Positions 52,032 to 62,518 of a stretch of 64,000 bases of DNA are shown here, piece after piece. The notes under the pieces are model-generated. The model made no database searches. It was given only the letters and a program-made list of their open reading frames with translations, and was not told where the DNA came from. Where the stretch lies: assembly GCA_017555205.1 (NCBI GenBank), contig JAFZGW010000033.1, positions 1-64,000 on the forward strand, in the 5' to 3' direction. The translations under genes were made by a program, and so were the position numbers. The DNA comes from Akkermansia sp. (GTDB lineage: Bacteria > Verrucomicrobiota > Verrucomicrobiia > Verrucomicrobiales > Akkermansiaceae). The first letter of the stretch is position 1. Every line of letters starts with the position of its first letter.

Positions 52032-53810
52032 TTACTCGACAGAAGCCGGCACAGGGACGTTCTCCGTTGCTTCGGGAGTCGGCACATCAAGTGCTGTAGG
52101 CTCTGTAGGCAACTCAGGCATGGGGAAGTCAGCAGCGTCGCGCTTCACAATAATTTCCTCCTCCTCAGCCGGGGCGGTAATGGGAGCCACGGGAGCCGGC
52201 TCTGCGGGAGCAGCATCAACCGCAGGCGTCGGCAATTCGGGGGTATCGGATTGAGCGGGGGCACTGTCCGGAGCCGGAGCGGTGGGCTGCATCACCTCGC
52301 GCAAGTGGGCAGCAGTCTTGCTCAGGCCGAACTGAAGGGCAATATCAAGAGCATTGCGCCCCTCTTTGTCAACGGCGTTCAACACAGACGGTTGCACCAC
52401 GCCCTTCTTCTTCAGCTCCAGCTCACGGGCAGCGATAGATTTTAACTGACCAAGCACAAAGTAGTGAATAGCCTCGTCATACTCTTGTGTATTTGCTGCC
52501 TGAGCGGCGCCCTGTACCGTTTGTAAGAGCACATAGCTGCCGGTTTCCTTATCCTTCTCAAGAATGGCAGCACCAAGACGCTCGGCGCGAGCCTCTCCAC
52601 TCATGCGAGCCATGTCATCGGTGAGTTCGGGCAAGCTGCGAGCAGCAGGAGGGTTGCTGAGCAGTTCGATAGTTGAACGATAAGCAGCCTCGCGCTCCTT
52701 CGCAAAAATGAGGGTGAAGAGGAAGGAGTCGCGCTTATTATAAGCACTCTCACCATTCTTCACGAGCATTTCAGCAGTATAGCCATCAGCATTTTTCAGG
52801 TCGGCGGATGCCCCCAGAGAGAGCAGCATGGTCACTACTTCATTATTGCCACGCATGGCGGCAAGCATGAGCGGGGTGAAGCCGTTGTTCTCCTGAGCGT
52901 TGATGTCGAGCCCGGCCTCTGCCAGTACAAGAGTGCAGTAGGGCATACCGCTCCAAGCGGCCCAGTGCATGGCGGTAAAACCATCATTATCCTTAGCCTG
53001 CACGTTGATACCGGGCTGCTTAAGCAGGTTCTGCACATAGTACAATCGAGCAAGGTCGCGCTTAAGAGCATCCTCCGGGTTATTGTAGTTGGCATACACA
53101 GCCCACATCAGAGGCGTACGCCCGGTAGCATCGGCGGTGTTCACGAAATTGGAGTCTTCCTTCTTGCCGTTCTCCAACTCGCGCAGGTACACGTTGTCAA
53201 TTTCCTCGCCGGATTTCTTATCGGTCTCCAGAGCGCCCTTACGAATAAGGGATACGAGGGAGTCCGTCACGTTGGTCTGCTCAAAGGGTTTCATGGCAAG
53301 GTTGCAGAGATAGCCGAGCGAGCCCATAACGAGCAGGAGCTTGAGCATATCTTCCACAATACCACCCCAAGAGGTGCCGGTGAAAGGAACACCGGGAAAC
53401 TGCGGGTTCTCGCCGTAGTCGTTCGTGCCGGCCTGCGAGGGCAGCAGGAAGAATACCAGCAATGCAATATGCAACACACTGCCGAAACCGCACAGCAGAA
53501 CCAATGTTACAGCCCCCACCCACTCAGGTGCAGGCTCGGGCAGTGCTAAGAAGCCGGCAGACAAGACTTCTACAACAACGAGCATCCAGAAGAAGAAGCG
53601 GCTCACGCCGGCATCATGCAAACGGCGAACCACATGCCATTGGATGCAGATGAAATAGACAGCCATGACAATCAGGCTGGCGCTCATCACGATGCTCTGC
53701 ATGGTTGCTGCACCGACTATCAGTGCAGCAAGCGGCAGAAAATACGGCAGAAATACGGGCCAGAACTTTGCGCGAGTCTCACGCCCGGCGTTAATTTTAC
53801 TATCAGTCAT
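52032..53810 (-). CDS. DUF805 membrane domain fused to ankyrin repeats
   Basis: 592 aa. The first 175 residues carry membrane helices with the DUF805 hallmarks RRLHDAG (62-68) and a GTNDYGENP motif after the last of them. A further hydrophobic helix (MLKLLLVMGSLGYLC) follows. Residues about 225-350 contain ankyrin repeats (GRTPLMWAVYANYN; DGFTAMHWAAWSGM; NGFTPLMLAAMRGNNEVVTMLL), and another unit lies near 480 (EGRNALDIALQFG). The C-terminus of about 90 residues is Pro/Ala/Glu-rich and disordered. Probably a membrane-tethered protein-binding platform. It starts 21 nt after the MFS gene. Confidence 0.85.
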   Translation of the reverse strand: MTDSKINAGRETRAKFWPVFLPYFLPLAALIVGAATMQSIVMSASLIVMAVYFICIQWHVVRRLHDAGVSRFFFWMLVVVEVLSAGFLALPEPAPEWVGAVTLVLLCGFGSVLHIALLVFFLLPSQAGTNDYGENPQFPGVPFTGTSWGGIVEDMLKLLLVMGSLGYLCNLAMKPFEQTNVTDSLVSLIRKGALETDKKSGEEIDNVYLRELENGKKEDSNFVNTADATGRTPLMWAVYANYNNPEDALKRDLARLYYVQNLLKQPGINVQAKDNDGFTAMHWAAWSGMPYCTLVLAEAGLDINAQENNGFTPLMLAAMRGNNEVVTMLLSLGASADLKNADGYTAEMLVKNGESAYNKRDSFLFTLIFAKEREAAYRSTIELLSNPPAARSLPELTDDMARMSGEARAERLGAAILEKDKETGSYVLLQTVQGAAQAANTQEYDEAIHYFVLGQLKSIAARELELKKKGVVQPSVLNAVDKEGRNALDIALQFGLSKTAAHLREVMQPTAPAPDSAPAQSDTPELPTPAVDAAPAEPAPVAPITAPAEEEEIIVKRDAADFPMPELPTEPTALDVPTPEATENVPVPASVE

Positions 53811-53831
53811 GATATGAGAGATTTCTATGGG

Positions 53832-55322
53832 TTAGGCGTTCTGGGTTGCGGCTTCTTCTTTTTCGTCATCGTCATCCTTATCAGCAGCATCCTCCTCGGG
53901 GTGATCGGAAACGAAGCTATCCTTGGTAAGAATAATGGCGACAGGCGATATAACGGCCATGATGAGGTACAGAGTCCACATCAGCTCAGGTGAGTGCCAG
54001 AAATCAATGTGTCCGGTATCCATCTTGGCGGCAATACCATCGTAACAGAAATACGATACCAGCAAACCACCTACTACACCGTTAATCGGTTTGGCAATGA
54101 ACATGGGCAGTGCAGAGAGTGACATGTAGGATGCCACTTTGTCCTTCGGTGCCACACGAGCAACATACTCGGAGAATCGGGGGCTGAAGAGCAACTCACC
54201 GGCAGCGAAGATGATAATCTGCGCAGCTACGGCAAAGAAATAAGCCTGACCGATTGTCTCGATACCGGGAATGATGAAGTACCACTCCGGGGGGATGGCC
54301 AGCAGCACCATGGATGCAGCAGAGATTGACATACCGGAAATCATGAGCTTAACCGTAGAGAAACGGTTAAGAATGGGAATAATCATGATGAGGCCGGTAA
54401 TGATAATGAAGGGGTTGAAGGAGTTAATGATACCCAAGTCAAAGTCATCGCCAATGGTACGGGTATAGTACTGCGGCATAACCAAGAATTGCAGTGTGAA
54501 CACCAAGCGCACACCCAAGGTCAACACAAGGAATACAATGAGTTTCTGGAAAGCCTTCTCGCGAGCGACCTCACCAATCAACTGCAAGGGGCGGCGCTGA
54601 GCGGCTTCTTTCTTGGCGATTCGCTCCTCCGGCACAGCGTAGTGGTTTTCATCGATAAATCGAGTAAAGATGAAGGCAATCACGTTACAGGCTGTACCGA
54701 AGTTGATAACCCAGAACAAACCATCCACACCGTCAAATGCACCACGAATGGGGTCCACCACAGCGAAACCGGCAAGCAATGCACCGATGTTCATGAACAG
54801 GTAGTAGAAGTTGAACCCGGTCGGGCGAGCACGCAAGGTAGTAAAACGTCGGATAGACGTAGAAATACAGGGGCTCATGAATGCGGTACCGAAGGACAAT
54901 ATACCGATACCGGCAATCACGAAGAAGCGCGAGGCATCCTGACTCATTTCCAACACCTGAGTACCGAAGTCGGAACCAAGTGCCATGATAAGTCGGCCAC
55001 CTATCAACAGCGTAAAGCCGATGAGGTAGGTGCGCTTAAGACCAATGATATCGCAAATCGTGCCTACTGCAAACACGAACAGCGACAGGAACAGCGTGTA
55101 CATACCCACCCAGAAAGGAGCGTCCGCATCGCGGAAACCGCAGTAATCTTTCAGGAAAAGGGTGAACACGATGATAAGTGAGAAATACGACAGACCATCG
55201 AAGAACTGAATGAAGTTGGTCAGCCAGAAGTCCTTGCCGCACTCGCGCAGCACTTTGAACTCCGAGAAGTATTTCACAATCGGGTTGGCCTTGGTGGCCA
55301 GCTGGTTGTTTTCTTCGCTCAT
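53832..55322 (-). CDS. MFS transporter, resembling the POT (peptide) group
   Basis: 496 aa with about 12-14 membrane helices. The N-terminal half has FFDGLSYFSLIIVFTLFL, VGTICDIIGLKRTYLIGF (the MFS loop 2-3 motif in a form like POT proteins) and FIDENHYAVPEE in the central loop. The POT motif ExxERFxYY is not preserved, so peptide transport is uncertain. The C-terminus is strongly acidic (EEDAADKDDDDEKEE). The frame extends to 55481, but ATG 55322 gives the natural start. It lies 34 nt after ilvD and 21 nt before the DUF805-ankyrin gene, so the three are likely one operon. Confidence 0.82.
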   Translation of the reverse strand: MSEENNQLATKANPIVKYFSEFKVLRECGKDFWLTNFIQFFDGLSYFSLIIVFTLFLKDYCGFRDADAPFWVGMYTLFLSLFVFAVGTICDIIGLKRTYLIGFTLLIGGRLIMALGSDFGTQVLEMSQDASRFFVIAGIGILSFGTAFMSPCISTSIRRFTTLRARPTGFNFYYLFMNIGALLAGFAVVDPIRGAFDGVDGLFWVINFGTACNVIAFIFTRFIDENHYAVPEERIAKKEAAQRRPLQLIGEVAREKAFQKLIVFLVLTLGVRLVFTLQFLVMPQYYTRTIGDDFDLGIINSFNPFIIITGLIMIIPILNRFSTVKLMISGMSISAASMVLLAIPPEWYFIIPGIETIGQAYFFAVAAQIIIFAAGELLFSPRFSEYVARVAPKDKVASYMSLSALPMFIAKPINGVVGGLLVSYFCYDGIAAKMDTGHIDFWHSPELMWTLYLIMAVISPVAIILTKDSFVSDHPEEDAADKDDDDEKEEAATQNA

Positions 55323-55356
55323 TGTTTTGGTGTTGTGTTGGGGTGGGTGTTTTTCG

Positions 55357-57024
55357 TTATTGCAGCACAGCGCCTCGGCTGGCGTTGGTAGCCAGTTTAC
55401 GATAACGCTTGAGCCACTTACCGGAAACCTCCTGCATGGTGGGCTGCCAATTTGCGCGACGGGCAGCAATCTCCTCGTCACTCAGTTCGGCAGAAAGGGA
55501 ACGGTTGGGGATGTCGATAGAAATGATATCACCATCTTTCAGCAGGCCAATGAGCCCGCCCTCAGCCGCCTCGGGGGATACGTGACCAATGCACGCACCG
55601 TGTGTAGCACCGGAGAAACGGCCATCAGTAATGAGAGCCACGCAGTTGCCAAGCCCTTTACCCATGATGTAGCTGGTGGGAGCCAGCATTTCCTGCATGC
55701 CGGGGCCGCCCTTCGGGCCTTCGTTGCGAATAACGACCACATCACCGGGCTTAACTTTGTCTGCCAGAATACCGGCACAAGCTTCCTCTTGGCTTTCAAA
55801 AATGACGGCAGGGCCTCGGTGCACCATCATTTCAGGCAGCACGCCGGCTTTCTTCACAATACCGCCCTGCTCTGCCAAGTTACCGAAAAGCACAGCCAAG
55901 CCGCCGTCTTTGGAGTAGGCATTGTCGATGGTACGGATAACCACGGGGTCTTGGGTGGAAAGCCCCTCCATCTGCTCGCCGAGTGTCTTACCGCTTACCG
56001 TGGGAACATCTGTCTTCAACGCACCGGGAATCTTATTGATTTCGGCCAGTACGGTCATAATACCGCCGGCACGCAGCACGTCGTGCATGTGGAAGCGGCT
56101 GCTGGGAGCAACTTTGCAAATGTTGGGAGTGCGGCGGGATATTTCATCAATTCGGCGCAGGTCATAGTCCAAGCCGGCTTCTGCGGCGAAGGCAAGAGTG
56201 TGCAGCACGGTGTTGGAAGAACCACCCATGGCCATGTCGCAAGTAAAGGCATTGTCTATGGCGGCCTCGGTGATGAGATCACGAGGCAGCGGGCCACCCT
56301 GAAGAGCCATCTCGACCGCACGACGAGCAGCAGCCCTCCACATTTCCTTACGCTCCTCAGAAAGAGCAAGCAAGGTACCATTGCCGGGCAATGCCAAGCC
56401 CAGCACCTCGCACAGGCAGTTCATGGAATTGGCCGTAAACATACCGGAGCAAGAGCCGGCACCGGGGCAGGCATTGCACTCGATGTGGTGCAGCTCCTCC
56501 TGAGAAATCTTACCGGCCTTGCAGGCGGCCACGGCTTCAAACACGCTGTTGAGGTCCAAATCCTCACCATTGCGCCCCTTACCAACAGCCATCGGACCAC
56601 CGGAACAGAATATGGTCGGGATATTGCAGCGCAGCGCACCCATAACCATACCGGGCACAATCTTGTCGCAATTCGGTATGCAGATACAGGCATCGAAGGC
56701 ATGCGCAGTGAGCATAGTCTCCACACTGTCAGCAATCAATTCGCGGCTGGCAAGCGAAAACTTCATACCGTGGTGAGCCATGGCAATACCATCGCACACA
56801 CCGATGAGGTTGAATTCGATGGGGGTACCACCGGCTTTGCGCACCTCCTCCTTAATGAGCTCGGCCACCTTGTTCAGGTGCACATGACCCGGAATCACTT
56901 CGTTGAAAGAGTTGCAAATAGCGATGAAGGGCTTTCTGATGTCCTCATCAGTCATACCCGTGGCGCGCATCAGACTGCGGTGCGGCGCACGCTCAATGCC
57001 GGTTTTTGTACGGTCAGATAACAT
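55357..57024 (-). CDS. ilvD: Dihydroxy-acid dehydratase
   Basis: Fe-S dehydratase, third step of valine/isoleucine synthesis; 555 aa, normal length. Cluster cysteines lie in [28 protein letters not shown] and [19 protein letters not shown]. Other family blocks: [27 protein letters not shown], and near the C-terminus [20 protein letters not shown]. First gene of the minus-strand operon; an extended -10 (TGCTATAAT) lies 9 nt upstream of the ATG. The opposite strand is open for 603 codons, which I treat as a codon-bias shadow. Its ketoisovalerate product also feeds PanB. Confidence 0.97.
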   Translation of the reverse strand: MLSDRTKTGIERAPHRSLMRATGMTDEDIRKPFIAICNSFNEVIPGHVHLNKVAELIKEEVRKAGGTPIEFNLIGVCDGIAMAHHGMKFSLASRELIADSVETMLTAHAFDACICIPNCDKIVPGMVMGALRCNIPTIFCSGGPMAVGKGRNGEDLDLNSVFEAVAACKAGKISQEELHHIECNACPGAGSCSGMFTANSMNCLCEVLGLALPGNGTLLALSEERKEMWRAAARRAVEMALQGGPLPRDLITEAAIDNAFTCDMAMGGSSNTVLHTLAFAAEAGLDYDLRRIDEISRRTPNICKVAPSSRFHMHDVLRAGGIMTVLAEINKIPGALKTDVPTVSGKTLGEQMEGLSTQDPVVIRTIDNAYSKDGGLAVLFGNLAEQGGIVKKAGVLPEMMVHRGPAVIFESQEEACAGILADKVKPGDVVVIRNEGPKGGPGMQEMLAPTSYIMGKGLGNCVALITDGRFSGATHGACIGHVSPEAAEGGLIGLLKDGDIISIDIPNRSLSAELSDEEIAARRANWQPTMQEVSGKWLKRYRKLATNASRGAVLQ

Positions 57025-57033
57025 AGCAAGCAG

Positions 57034-57042
57034 ATTATAGCA
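57034..57042 (-). promoter_or_regulatory. Extended -10 promoter element of ilvD
   Basis: Minus strand: TGCTATAAT (57034-57042), 9 nt before the ATG. No convincing -35 lies at 16-18 nt, so the extended -10 probably carries recognition. Confidence 0.5.
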
Positions 57043-57102
57043 TATTTCCTACCTTATTACCAGCATAAAAATTCGGGCAGTGACATGATTTTTCTTTTCA
57101 TA

Positions 57103-57131
57103 TTGACAAGAACCCGCACATCTGCTAGTAT
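57103..57131 (+). promoter_or_regulatory. Promoter of the thioredoxin/nitroreductase pair
   Basis: TTGACA (57103-57108), 17 nt, TAGTAT (57126-57131) preceded by TGC. Nine nt separate the -10 from the ATG, and GAGGAAG fills the gap. Confidence 0.75.
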
Positions 57132-57140
57132 GAGGAAGTT

Positions 57141-57674
57141 ATGAAACTCGCAAACTTTTTTCTCTGTGTACTGGGTGCCATCGGCACTTTAGCTACCGCA
57201 CAGGAGCCCGTTAAAAGCAATCCGGCTCCCGTTACAGAGACAGCGGCCCACTCTATAGCTCAGGCTATCGAAAACACCACGTTTGTTACGACCAACAAAC
57301 CGAGCACAGAGGCAAAGTACTACATGTACCTCGCTTCCGCCAGCTGGTGCGGTCCCTGCCGCATGGTTACGCCCAAGCTGGTACAGGAATACCCCAACAT
57401 GATGGCAAACAAGGAGGTTGAAGTAATTTTGCTCTCCTGCGACCGCACCCCGGAAATTGCTCTCAAATACTTGGAGCACTACAAGGCCCCGTTTGCTGCC
57501 GTCATGTACGGCTCCGAAGCAGCAAAAGCCCTGCCCGGTTGCCCGCAAGACATTCACGGCATTCCCCACATCGTTGTGGTAGATGCATACGGTAAAATGG
57601 TATACCGCGGTCACGGCCTTCAGTTCTCGAACTGGAAAATGCAAATCGAAGCATACAAAATTTCTCAGAAATGA
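57141..57674 (+). CDS. Periplasmic thioredoxin-like protein with active CGPC site
   Basis: 177 aa. Signal peptide MKLANFFLCVLGAIGTLATA; exported. The thioredoxin domain has LASASWCGPCRMVTPKLVQEY with the redox pair CGPC, a middle region VEVILLSCDRTPEIALKYLEHY, and the cis-Pro element HGIPHIVVVDAYGKMVYRG. The layout is like TlpA/ResA or tryparedoxin-type thiol proteins, able to reduce or shuffle disulfides outside the cytoplasm. It overlaps the nitroreductase by four bases (ATGA). Unlike the thioredoxin-fold protein at 15391, the active cysteines are present. Confidence 0.9.
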   Translation: MKLANFFLCVLGAIGTLATAQEPVKSNPAPVTETAAHSIAQAIENTTFVTTNKPSTEAKYYMYLASASWCGPCRMVTPKLVQEYPNMMANKEVEVILLSCDRTPEIALKYLEHYKAPFAAVMYGSEAAKALPGCPQDIHGIPHIVVVDAYGKMVYRGHGLQFSNWKMQIEAYKISQK

Positions 57675-58198
57675 AAGAAACACTTACCGACATCCGTACC
57701 CGGCGAAGCTGCCGCAAGTACCGACCTGAACAGATTACGGAGGAGGAGTTAAGCACCGTACTGGAGGCCGCGACCTGGACCCCCACGGGGCGAGGCATGC
57801 AAAGCCCGCAGCTCGTTGTAGTTCAAGACGCCGCAACCTTGAAACAACTTTCCGTACTCAACGGTAGTTTCATGGGATGGGGACCCGATAAAGATCCCAT
57901 GTATGGAGCTCCCACGGCAGTACTGGTATTCACAGATACGACCATACCGACCGGCCGCGACGACAGTGCTCTGATGATGGGCACGCTCATGCTGGCGGCA
58001 CATTCTACCGGACTGGGTTCCTGCTGGATTAACCGCGGCAAGGAAATGTTTGACACTGCCGAAGGCCGCGAGCTCATGCAGAAATGGGGAGTGGCTGATA
58101 AATATGAAGGCCTTGCCATTTGCATTCTCGGCTATCCGGCTGAGGGAGGAATCCTCGCCCCCAAGCCCCGCCGAGAGGACTACATTATCCGCGCCTGA
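57671..58198 (+). CDS. Nitroreductase-family flavoprotein
   Basis: 175 aa, cytoplasmic. The N-terminal TDIRTRRSCRKYRPEQITEEE and the following AATWTPTGRGMQSPQLVVVQD match the FMN-binding part of the nitroreductase fold. DDSALMMGTLMLAAHSTGLGSCWINR and CILGYPAEGGILAPKPRRE give the dimer-interface and second flavin segments. Such enzymes reduce nitro groups, quinones or other small acceptors with NAD(P)H. The natural substrate is unknown. It overlaps the thioredoxin-like gene by ATGA, so the two are translationally coupled despite different compartments. Confidence 0.92.
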   Translation: MKETLTDIRTRRSCRKYRPEQITEEELSTVLEAATWTPTGRGMQSPQLVVVQDAATLKQLSVLNGSFMGWGPDKDPMYGAPTAVLVFTDTTIPTGRDDSALMMGTLMLAAHSTGLGSCWINRGKEMFDTAEGRELMQKWGVADKYEGLAICILGYPAEGGILAPKPRREDYIIRA

Positions 58199-58217
58199 GA
58201 GATTTCAAGTACATTAA

Positions 58218-58253
58218 ACAGCCATGAGCCTGCAAGCTCATGGCTGTTTTTTT
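58218..58253. terminator. Bidirectional terminator between the nitroreductase gene and rarA
   Basis: A 12-bp stem (58218-58229 with 58236-58247; core CAGCCATGAGC) and seven T to 58253, between convergent genes. Confidence 0.92.
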
Positions 58254-58263
58254 ACGATTAAGT

Positions 58264-59622
58264 TCACTGCTTATCCGACTGCAAAGAGCGCAGATAATTC
58301 ATTCGCTCGGTTATGCGCAGCTCCATACCGTTGGTAGTAGGATGGTAGTACACACGCCCTTCAGGCAAATAAGCTTGCGGCACATAGTGTTCTTCCCCGA
58401 AGTCGTGGGCGTATTTGTAATCCGTAGCTTCTTCACTAACCCCACGCAAACGAGCAAGCTTTTTGCGGGTGGGCGTAGCCAAATGGTCTGGCACAGCGAG
58501 AGTTTTCCCCTCGCGCACATCCTGAAGAGCAGCATTGATAGCCGCATACGCAGAATTGCTCTTAGGCGCCGTGGCGATATATACCGTGGCATGAGCTAAG
58601 GGGATGCGAGCCTCGGGCATGCCGAGCATTTCCGCAGACTGCGCTGCAGCCAGAGCCACACGCAGCGCGTTCGAATCAGCCAATCCCACATCCTCACTCG
58701 CACAAATAACCAAGCGGCGAGCAATAAAGCGAATATCCTCACCGGCATTGAGCATATAGGCCAACCAGTAAAGAGCAGCATCCGGGTCACTACCACGCAT
58801 CGATTTTATGAAAGCCGAAATGGTATCGTAATGCCCATCCCCGGCTCGGTCATACTTTATGGCTTTCTTCTGAATCGATTCTTCAGCAACCGTCAAATCC
58901 ACATGAACCACCCCGTCATCAGACATCGGAGTGGATAACACTGCAATCTCAAGCGCCGTGAGAGCTTTGCGCACATCGCCATCAGCCTTCAGAGCCAGAT
59001 GCGCCAAGGCATCTTCAGACACATCGAGTTTCATGTTCCCCAATCCCCGTTCGGGGTCATGAGATGCGCGCCGCAACAATGCCACGATTTCCGAATCCTG
59101 CACCGGTTCCAGCGGGAATACCTGAGAGCGCGAAAGCATAGCCGAATTAATGGCAAAATAGGGATTCTCCGTTGTGGCACCAATAAACCGTACCGTACCA
59201 CGCTCCAAATGCGGCAAGAGCACATCTTGCTGAGCTTTATTGAAACGGTGCAACTCGTCCACAAACAAAATAGTGCGCTGCCCATGCAATGCCTGTCGCG
59301 CCTTCGCCTCCGCAATCTTTTCGCGAATATCGCTCACGTTCGATTCCACGCCGTTAAGCATCACGAAATAGGCACTGGTCTGCCGAGCTATAACATACGC
59401 CAGAGTGGTTTTCCCCACACCGGGAGGCCCATAGAAGATTAGGGAAGAAAAACGGTCTGTTTCAATCGCACGGCGCAACAGCTTTCCCGGAGCGAGCAAA
59501 TGCTGCTGCCCTGCGACCTCTTCCAAACTCTCCGGGCGCATACGCGCAGCCAGCGGCATGCCAACCGAGGCTTTTTCCTCTTGCGGCGCTTCATTGCGCC
59601 CATGTGGGGTGAATAAATCCAT
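58264..59622 (-). CDS. rarA: Replication-associated recombination AAA+ ATPase RarA (MgsA)
   Basis: 452 aa clamp-loader-like ATPase acting at stalled forks. The N-terminal RMRPESLEEVAGQQHLL is the family hallmark. Walker A FYGPPGVGKTTLAY, Walker B ILFVDELHRFNKAQQD, sensor 1 FIGATTENPYFAIN, then FIKSMRGSDPDAALYWLAYML and a C-terminal PTRKKLARLRGV region complete the match. The frame extends to 59664, but the start at 59622 (MDLFTPHG) fits the family and lies 13 nt from a good -10. Convergent with the nitroreductase gene, divergent from leuS. Confidence 0.95.
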   Translation of the reverse strand: MDLFTPHGRNEAPQEEKASVGMPLAARMRPESLEEVAGQQHLLAPGKLLRRAIETDRFSSLIFYGPPGVGKTTLAYVIARQTSAYFVMLNGVESNVSDIREKIAEAKARQALHGQRTILFVDELHRFNKAQQDVLLPHLERGTVRFIGATTENPYFAINSAMLSRSQVFPLEPVQDSEIVALLRRASHDPERGLGNMKLDVSEDALAHLALKADGDVRKALTALEIAVLSTPMSDDGVVHVDLTVAEESIQKKAIKYDRAGDGHYDTISAFIKSMRGSDPDAALYWLAYMLNAGEDIRFIARRLVICASEDVGLADSNALRVALAAAQSAEMLGMPEARIPLAHATVYIATAPKSNSAYAAINAALQDVREGKTLAVPDHLATPTRKKLARLRGVSEEATDYKYAHDFGEEHYVPQAYLPEGRVYYHPTTNGMELRITERMNYLRSLQSDKQ

Positions 59623-59635
59623 GGTGTGCGCGCCT

Positions 59636-59664
59636 ATCCTACCACGACCGACAGCTATCAGCAA
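59636..59664 (-). promoter_or_regulatory. Promoter of rarA
   Basis: Minus strand: TTGCTG (59659-59664), 17 nt, TAGGAT (59636-59641). It lies inside the longest open frame, supporting the start at 59622. Confidence 0.6.
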
Positions 59665-59816
59665 GCAAATAAAAGAGCAATCGATACACAGCGTGACATT
59701 CTGAGATTTACCGACAGAGCCCCACTCGTATTCCCCTGAAAATCGCCGCAGTCAGCGCCGGAACCGCTTCGGCTGCGCTATTTGCGGCAGCGAACAGAGT
59801 TTCAGCGCAAAAAGGC

Positions 59817-59845
59817 TTGATTTTCATGAGTGATTGTATTATATT
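59817..59845 (+). promoter_or_regulatory. Promoter of leuS
   Basis: TTGATT (59817-59822), 17 nt, TATATT (59840-59845). Ten nt separate the -10 from the ATG at 59856. No T-box or other regulatory leader fits in that space. Confidence 0.6.
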
Positions 59846-59855
59846 CTCGCGCGAC

Positions 59856-62426
59856 ATGTCTGAACGTAAAAATCCGTATCCTTTTGATGTATTCGAGCCC
59901 GCATGGCAAGCTGTGTGGGACAACGAAAAAACTTTCAAAGTGCACAACCCCGGAGAAGAGGGGTTCGATGCCACAAAACCCAAGTACTATGTGCTGGATA
60001 TGTTCCCCTATCCCAGCGGCGCCGGTCTGCACGTAGGCCACCCGGAGGGTTACACAGCTACTGATATTGTGAGCCGCTACAAGCGCATGAACGGCTACAA
60101 TGTACTTCACCCCATGGGTTGGGACTCTTTCGGTCTGCCGGCCGAACAGTATGCCATTAAGACAGGGCAGCACCCCTCCATCACCACATACGCTAATATC
60201 GACACCTTCCGCCGCCAGCTGAAGATGCTTGGTTTCTCCTACGACTGGGATCGCGAAATTGCCACAACCGACCCTGCCTATGTACGCTGGACCCAGTGGA
60301 TTTTCCTGCGCCTGTACAACTCGTACTACAACGAAGAATTAAAGAAAGCCTGCCCCGTCAGCGAGTTGGAGGCAAAAGGCTGGACCCGTGAACAGATTGA
60401 TAACGTGCGCTTGGCCTATGTCGCCGAAGGTATGGTAAATTGGTCCCCCGATATGGGCACTGTGCTGGCCAATGAAGAGGCTGAGGAATGGAAGAGCAAG
60501 GGGCATATCGTAGAGCGCCGTAAACTGCGCCAGTGGATGCTGCGCATTACCGCTTACGCAGAGCGCCTGATTGACGAGCTCGAACCGCTCGATTGGCCCG
60601 AAAGCATCAAGCTGTTGCAGCGTAACTGGATTGGTAAGTCCATGGGTGCAGAAGTGAACTTCACTTGCAACGGCAAGACGATTACCGTCTACACCACCCG
60701 CCCGGACACCCTCTTCGGCGCCACCTACATGGTGCTCTCCCCCGAGCACGAACTGGTAAATGAAATCACAACCGCCGAGCAAAAAGCTGAGGTGGAAGCC
60801 TATCAGTCCGCCTGCGCCGCCAAGAGCGATTTGGAGCGAACCGAGAGCAAAGACAAAACCGGCGTATTCACCGGTGCCTATGCCGTCAACCCCGTAAACG
60901 GTAAAGAGATTCCCATCTGGATTGCTGACTATGTATTGACCGGCTACGGCACGGGTGCTATCATGGCAGTACCGGCTCACGATAGCCGCGACTATGAATT
61001 CGCCGTGAAATTTGGTCTGCCCATCATTCAGGTTGTACAGCCGGATGCCGCAGACACTCCCTGGCAGGACTTCTGCGGTTACGATGGCACCATGGTCAAC
61101 TCCGAGCACCTCAACGGTCTGAGCGTCCCCGAAGCCAAGCAGCAAATGATAGCATGGTTGGAAGAGAAGGGCTACGGCTGCGGCAAGGTAAATTATAAGC
61201 TGCGTGACTGGCTCTTCAGCCGCCAGCGCTATTGGGGTGAACCCTTCCCCATTGTATGGAACACGGAGGACGGCAACCACTACGCCATCCCCGAAAGCGA
61301 GCTGCCCCTGTTGCAGCCCGAAATGGAAGACTTCAAACCCAGTGGTGACCCCCGCGGTCCGTTGATCAAGGCCACCGAGTGGATTCAGTATTCCGAGAAC
61401 TTCAGACGCGAAACCAACACCATGCCCCAGTGGGCAGGTTCTTGCTGGTACTACCTGCGCTATCTGGATCCCAAAAACGATTGTGCATTCGTTGCGCCCG
61501 AGGTCGAGCAGTACTGGATGGGCGGCAACAACCCCGGCGGTGTGGATTTGTACGTAGGCGGCACCGAGCACGCCGTACTGCACTTGCTTTACGCCCGATT
61601 CTGGCACAAGGTGCTCTATGACTACGGTTTGGTCAGCACGAACGAACCCTTCAACAAACTTGTAAATCAGGGTCTCATTCTCGGCGAAGACAGCCAAAAG
61701 ATGTCCAAGAGCCGCGGCAACGTGGTAAACCCCGATGACATTGTGCGTGAATACGGTGCCGACGCTCTGCGCATGTACGAAATGTTCATGGGCCCGCTTA
61801 AGGAGGTCAAACCCTGGCAAACCAAGGGTGTGGAAGGCATCAGCCGCTTCCTGGCTCGCGTATGGCGCGTGGCAATGGCTGAAAACCGCGAGGGCGACTG
61901 GGTACTCTCCGGCAAAATTACAGCTGAGGACAACGGCGAAGTGACACCTGTTCGCAAGGAGGTTCACAAGACCATCAAGAAAGTAACGGAAGATATTGAA
62001 ACCATGAGTTTCAATACCGCTATTTCCAAGATGATGGAATGCACAAATGCCATGACGAGCGCTGGCTCCGTAACGGTGAGCGATTACGTGCAATTGCTGC
62101 ATGTACTCAATCCTTTTGCACCTCACATCACGGAAGAGCTCTACAGCCGCCTGCGTGCCGAGTTCACCACCCTGCCCGCCTGCCAGCTCTGCCAGCAAAC
62201 CTGGCCGACCTTCAACCCTGAATATCTGGTTGAAAATACAAAGGAAATCGTCATTCAGGTGAACGGCAAACTGCGCGACAAGATTACCGTGGCGGCCGAT
62301 GCAACCAAAGATGAGCTGGAGGCAGCAGCTCTTGCATCCGAGCGCGTGAAGGAATTCATCGATGGCAAGACTGTTCGCAAGGTAATCGTGGTTCCCGGTC
62401 GCTTAGTAAACATTGTGGCCAACTGA
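59856..62426 (+). CDS. leuS: Leucyl-tRNA synthetase
   Basis: Charges tRNA-Leu; class I synthetase, 856 aa, typical bacterial length. It has the HIGH-type motif in [16 protein letters not shown] (residues about 46-61), the CP1 editing domain with a [13 protein letters not shown] block and [15 protein letters not shown], and the KMSKS loop in [17 protein letters not shown]. The C-terminal end has [11 protein letters not shown]. The longer frame from 59817 runs through the promoter and is not used; MSERKN at 59856 is the family start. Monocistronic with a strong terminator. The 619-codon frame on the opposite strand is a shadow. Confidence 0.97.
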   Translation: MSERKNPYPFDVFEPAWQAVWDNEKTFKVHNPGEEGFDATKPKYYVLDMFPYPSGAGLHVGHPEGYTATDIVSRYKRMNGYNVLHPMGWDSFGLPAEQYAIKTGQHPSITTYANIDTFRRQLKMLGFSYDWDREIATTDPAYVRWTQWIFLRLYNSYYNEELKKACPVSELEAKGWTREQIDNVRLAYVAEGMVNWSPDMGTVLANEEAEEWKSKGHIVERRKLRQWMLRITAYAERLIDELEPLDWPESIKLLQRNWIGKSMGAEVNFTCNGKTITVYTTRPDTLFGATYMVLSPEHELVNEITTAEQKAEVEAYQSACAAKSDLERTESKDKTGVFTGAYAVNPVNGKEIPIWIADYVLTGYGTGAIMAVPAHDSRDYEFAVKFGLPIIQVVQPDAADTPWQDFCGYDGTMVNSEHLNGLSVPEAKQQMIAWLEEKGYGCGKVNYKLRDWLFSRQRYWGEPFPIVWNTEDGNHYAIPESELPLLQPEMEDFKPSGDPRGPLIKATEWIQYSENFRRETNTMPQWAGSCWYYLRYLDPKNDCAFVAPEVEQYWMGGNNPGGVDLYVGGTEHAVLHLLYARFWHKVLYDYGLVSTNEPFNKLVNQGLILGEDSQKMSKSRGNVVNPDDIVREYGADALRMYEMFMGPLKEVKPWQTKGVEGISRFLARVWRVAMAENREGDWVLSGKITAEDNGEVTPVRKEVHKTIKKVTEDIETMSFNTAISKMMECTNAMTSAGSVTVSDYVQLLHVLNPFAPHITEELYSRLRAEFTTLPACQLCQQTWPTFNPEYLVENTKEIVIQVNGKLRDKITVAADATKDELEAAALASERVKEFIDGKTVRKVIVVPGRLVNIVAN

Positions 62427-62454
62427 TAACCAACCCTCAATCAGTTTAATAATT

Positions 62455-62490
62455 ATCCCCCGCCGAACAGAAATCGGCGGGGGATTTTTA
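62455..62490. terminator. Terminator of leuS
   Basis: A 12-bp stem (62455-62466 with 62474-62485; core CCCCCGCCGA) followed by TTTTTA. Convergent with the LprI-like gene; the minus-side tail is weaker. Confidence 0.9.
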
Positions 62491-62518
62491 TATACCTACA
62501 AATCTAAAATTGATTTAC

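Noticed and set aside
55210..57021. A 603-codon open frame on the plus strand
   Set aside because: It is the antisense of ilvD, with no family signal, for the same codon-bias reason.
60339..62198. A 619-codon open frame on the minus strand
   Set aside because: It lies wholly inside leuS in antisense. The product is low-complexity with no motif, and such frames arise when a highly expressed gene avoids TTA, CTA and TCA codons.
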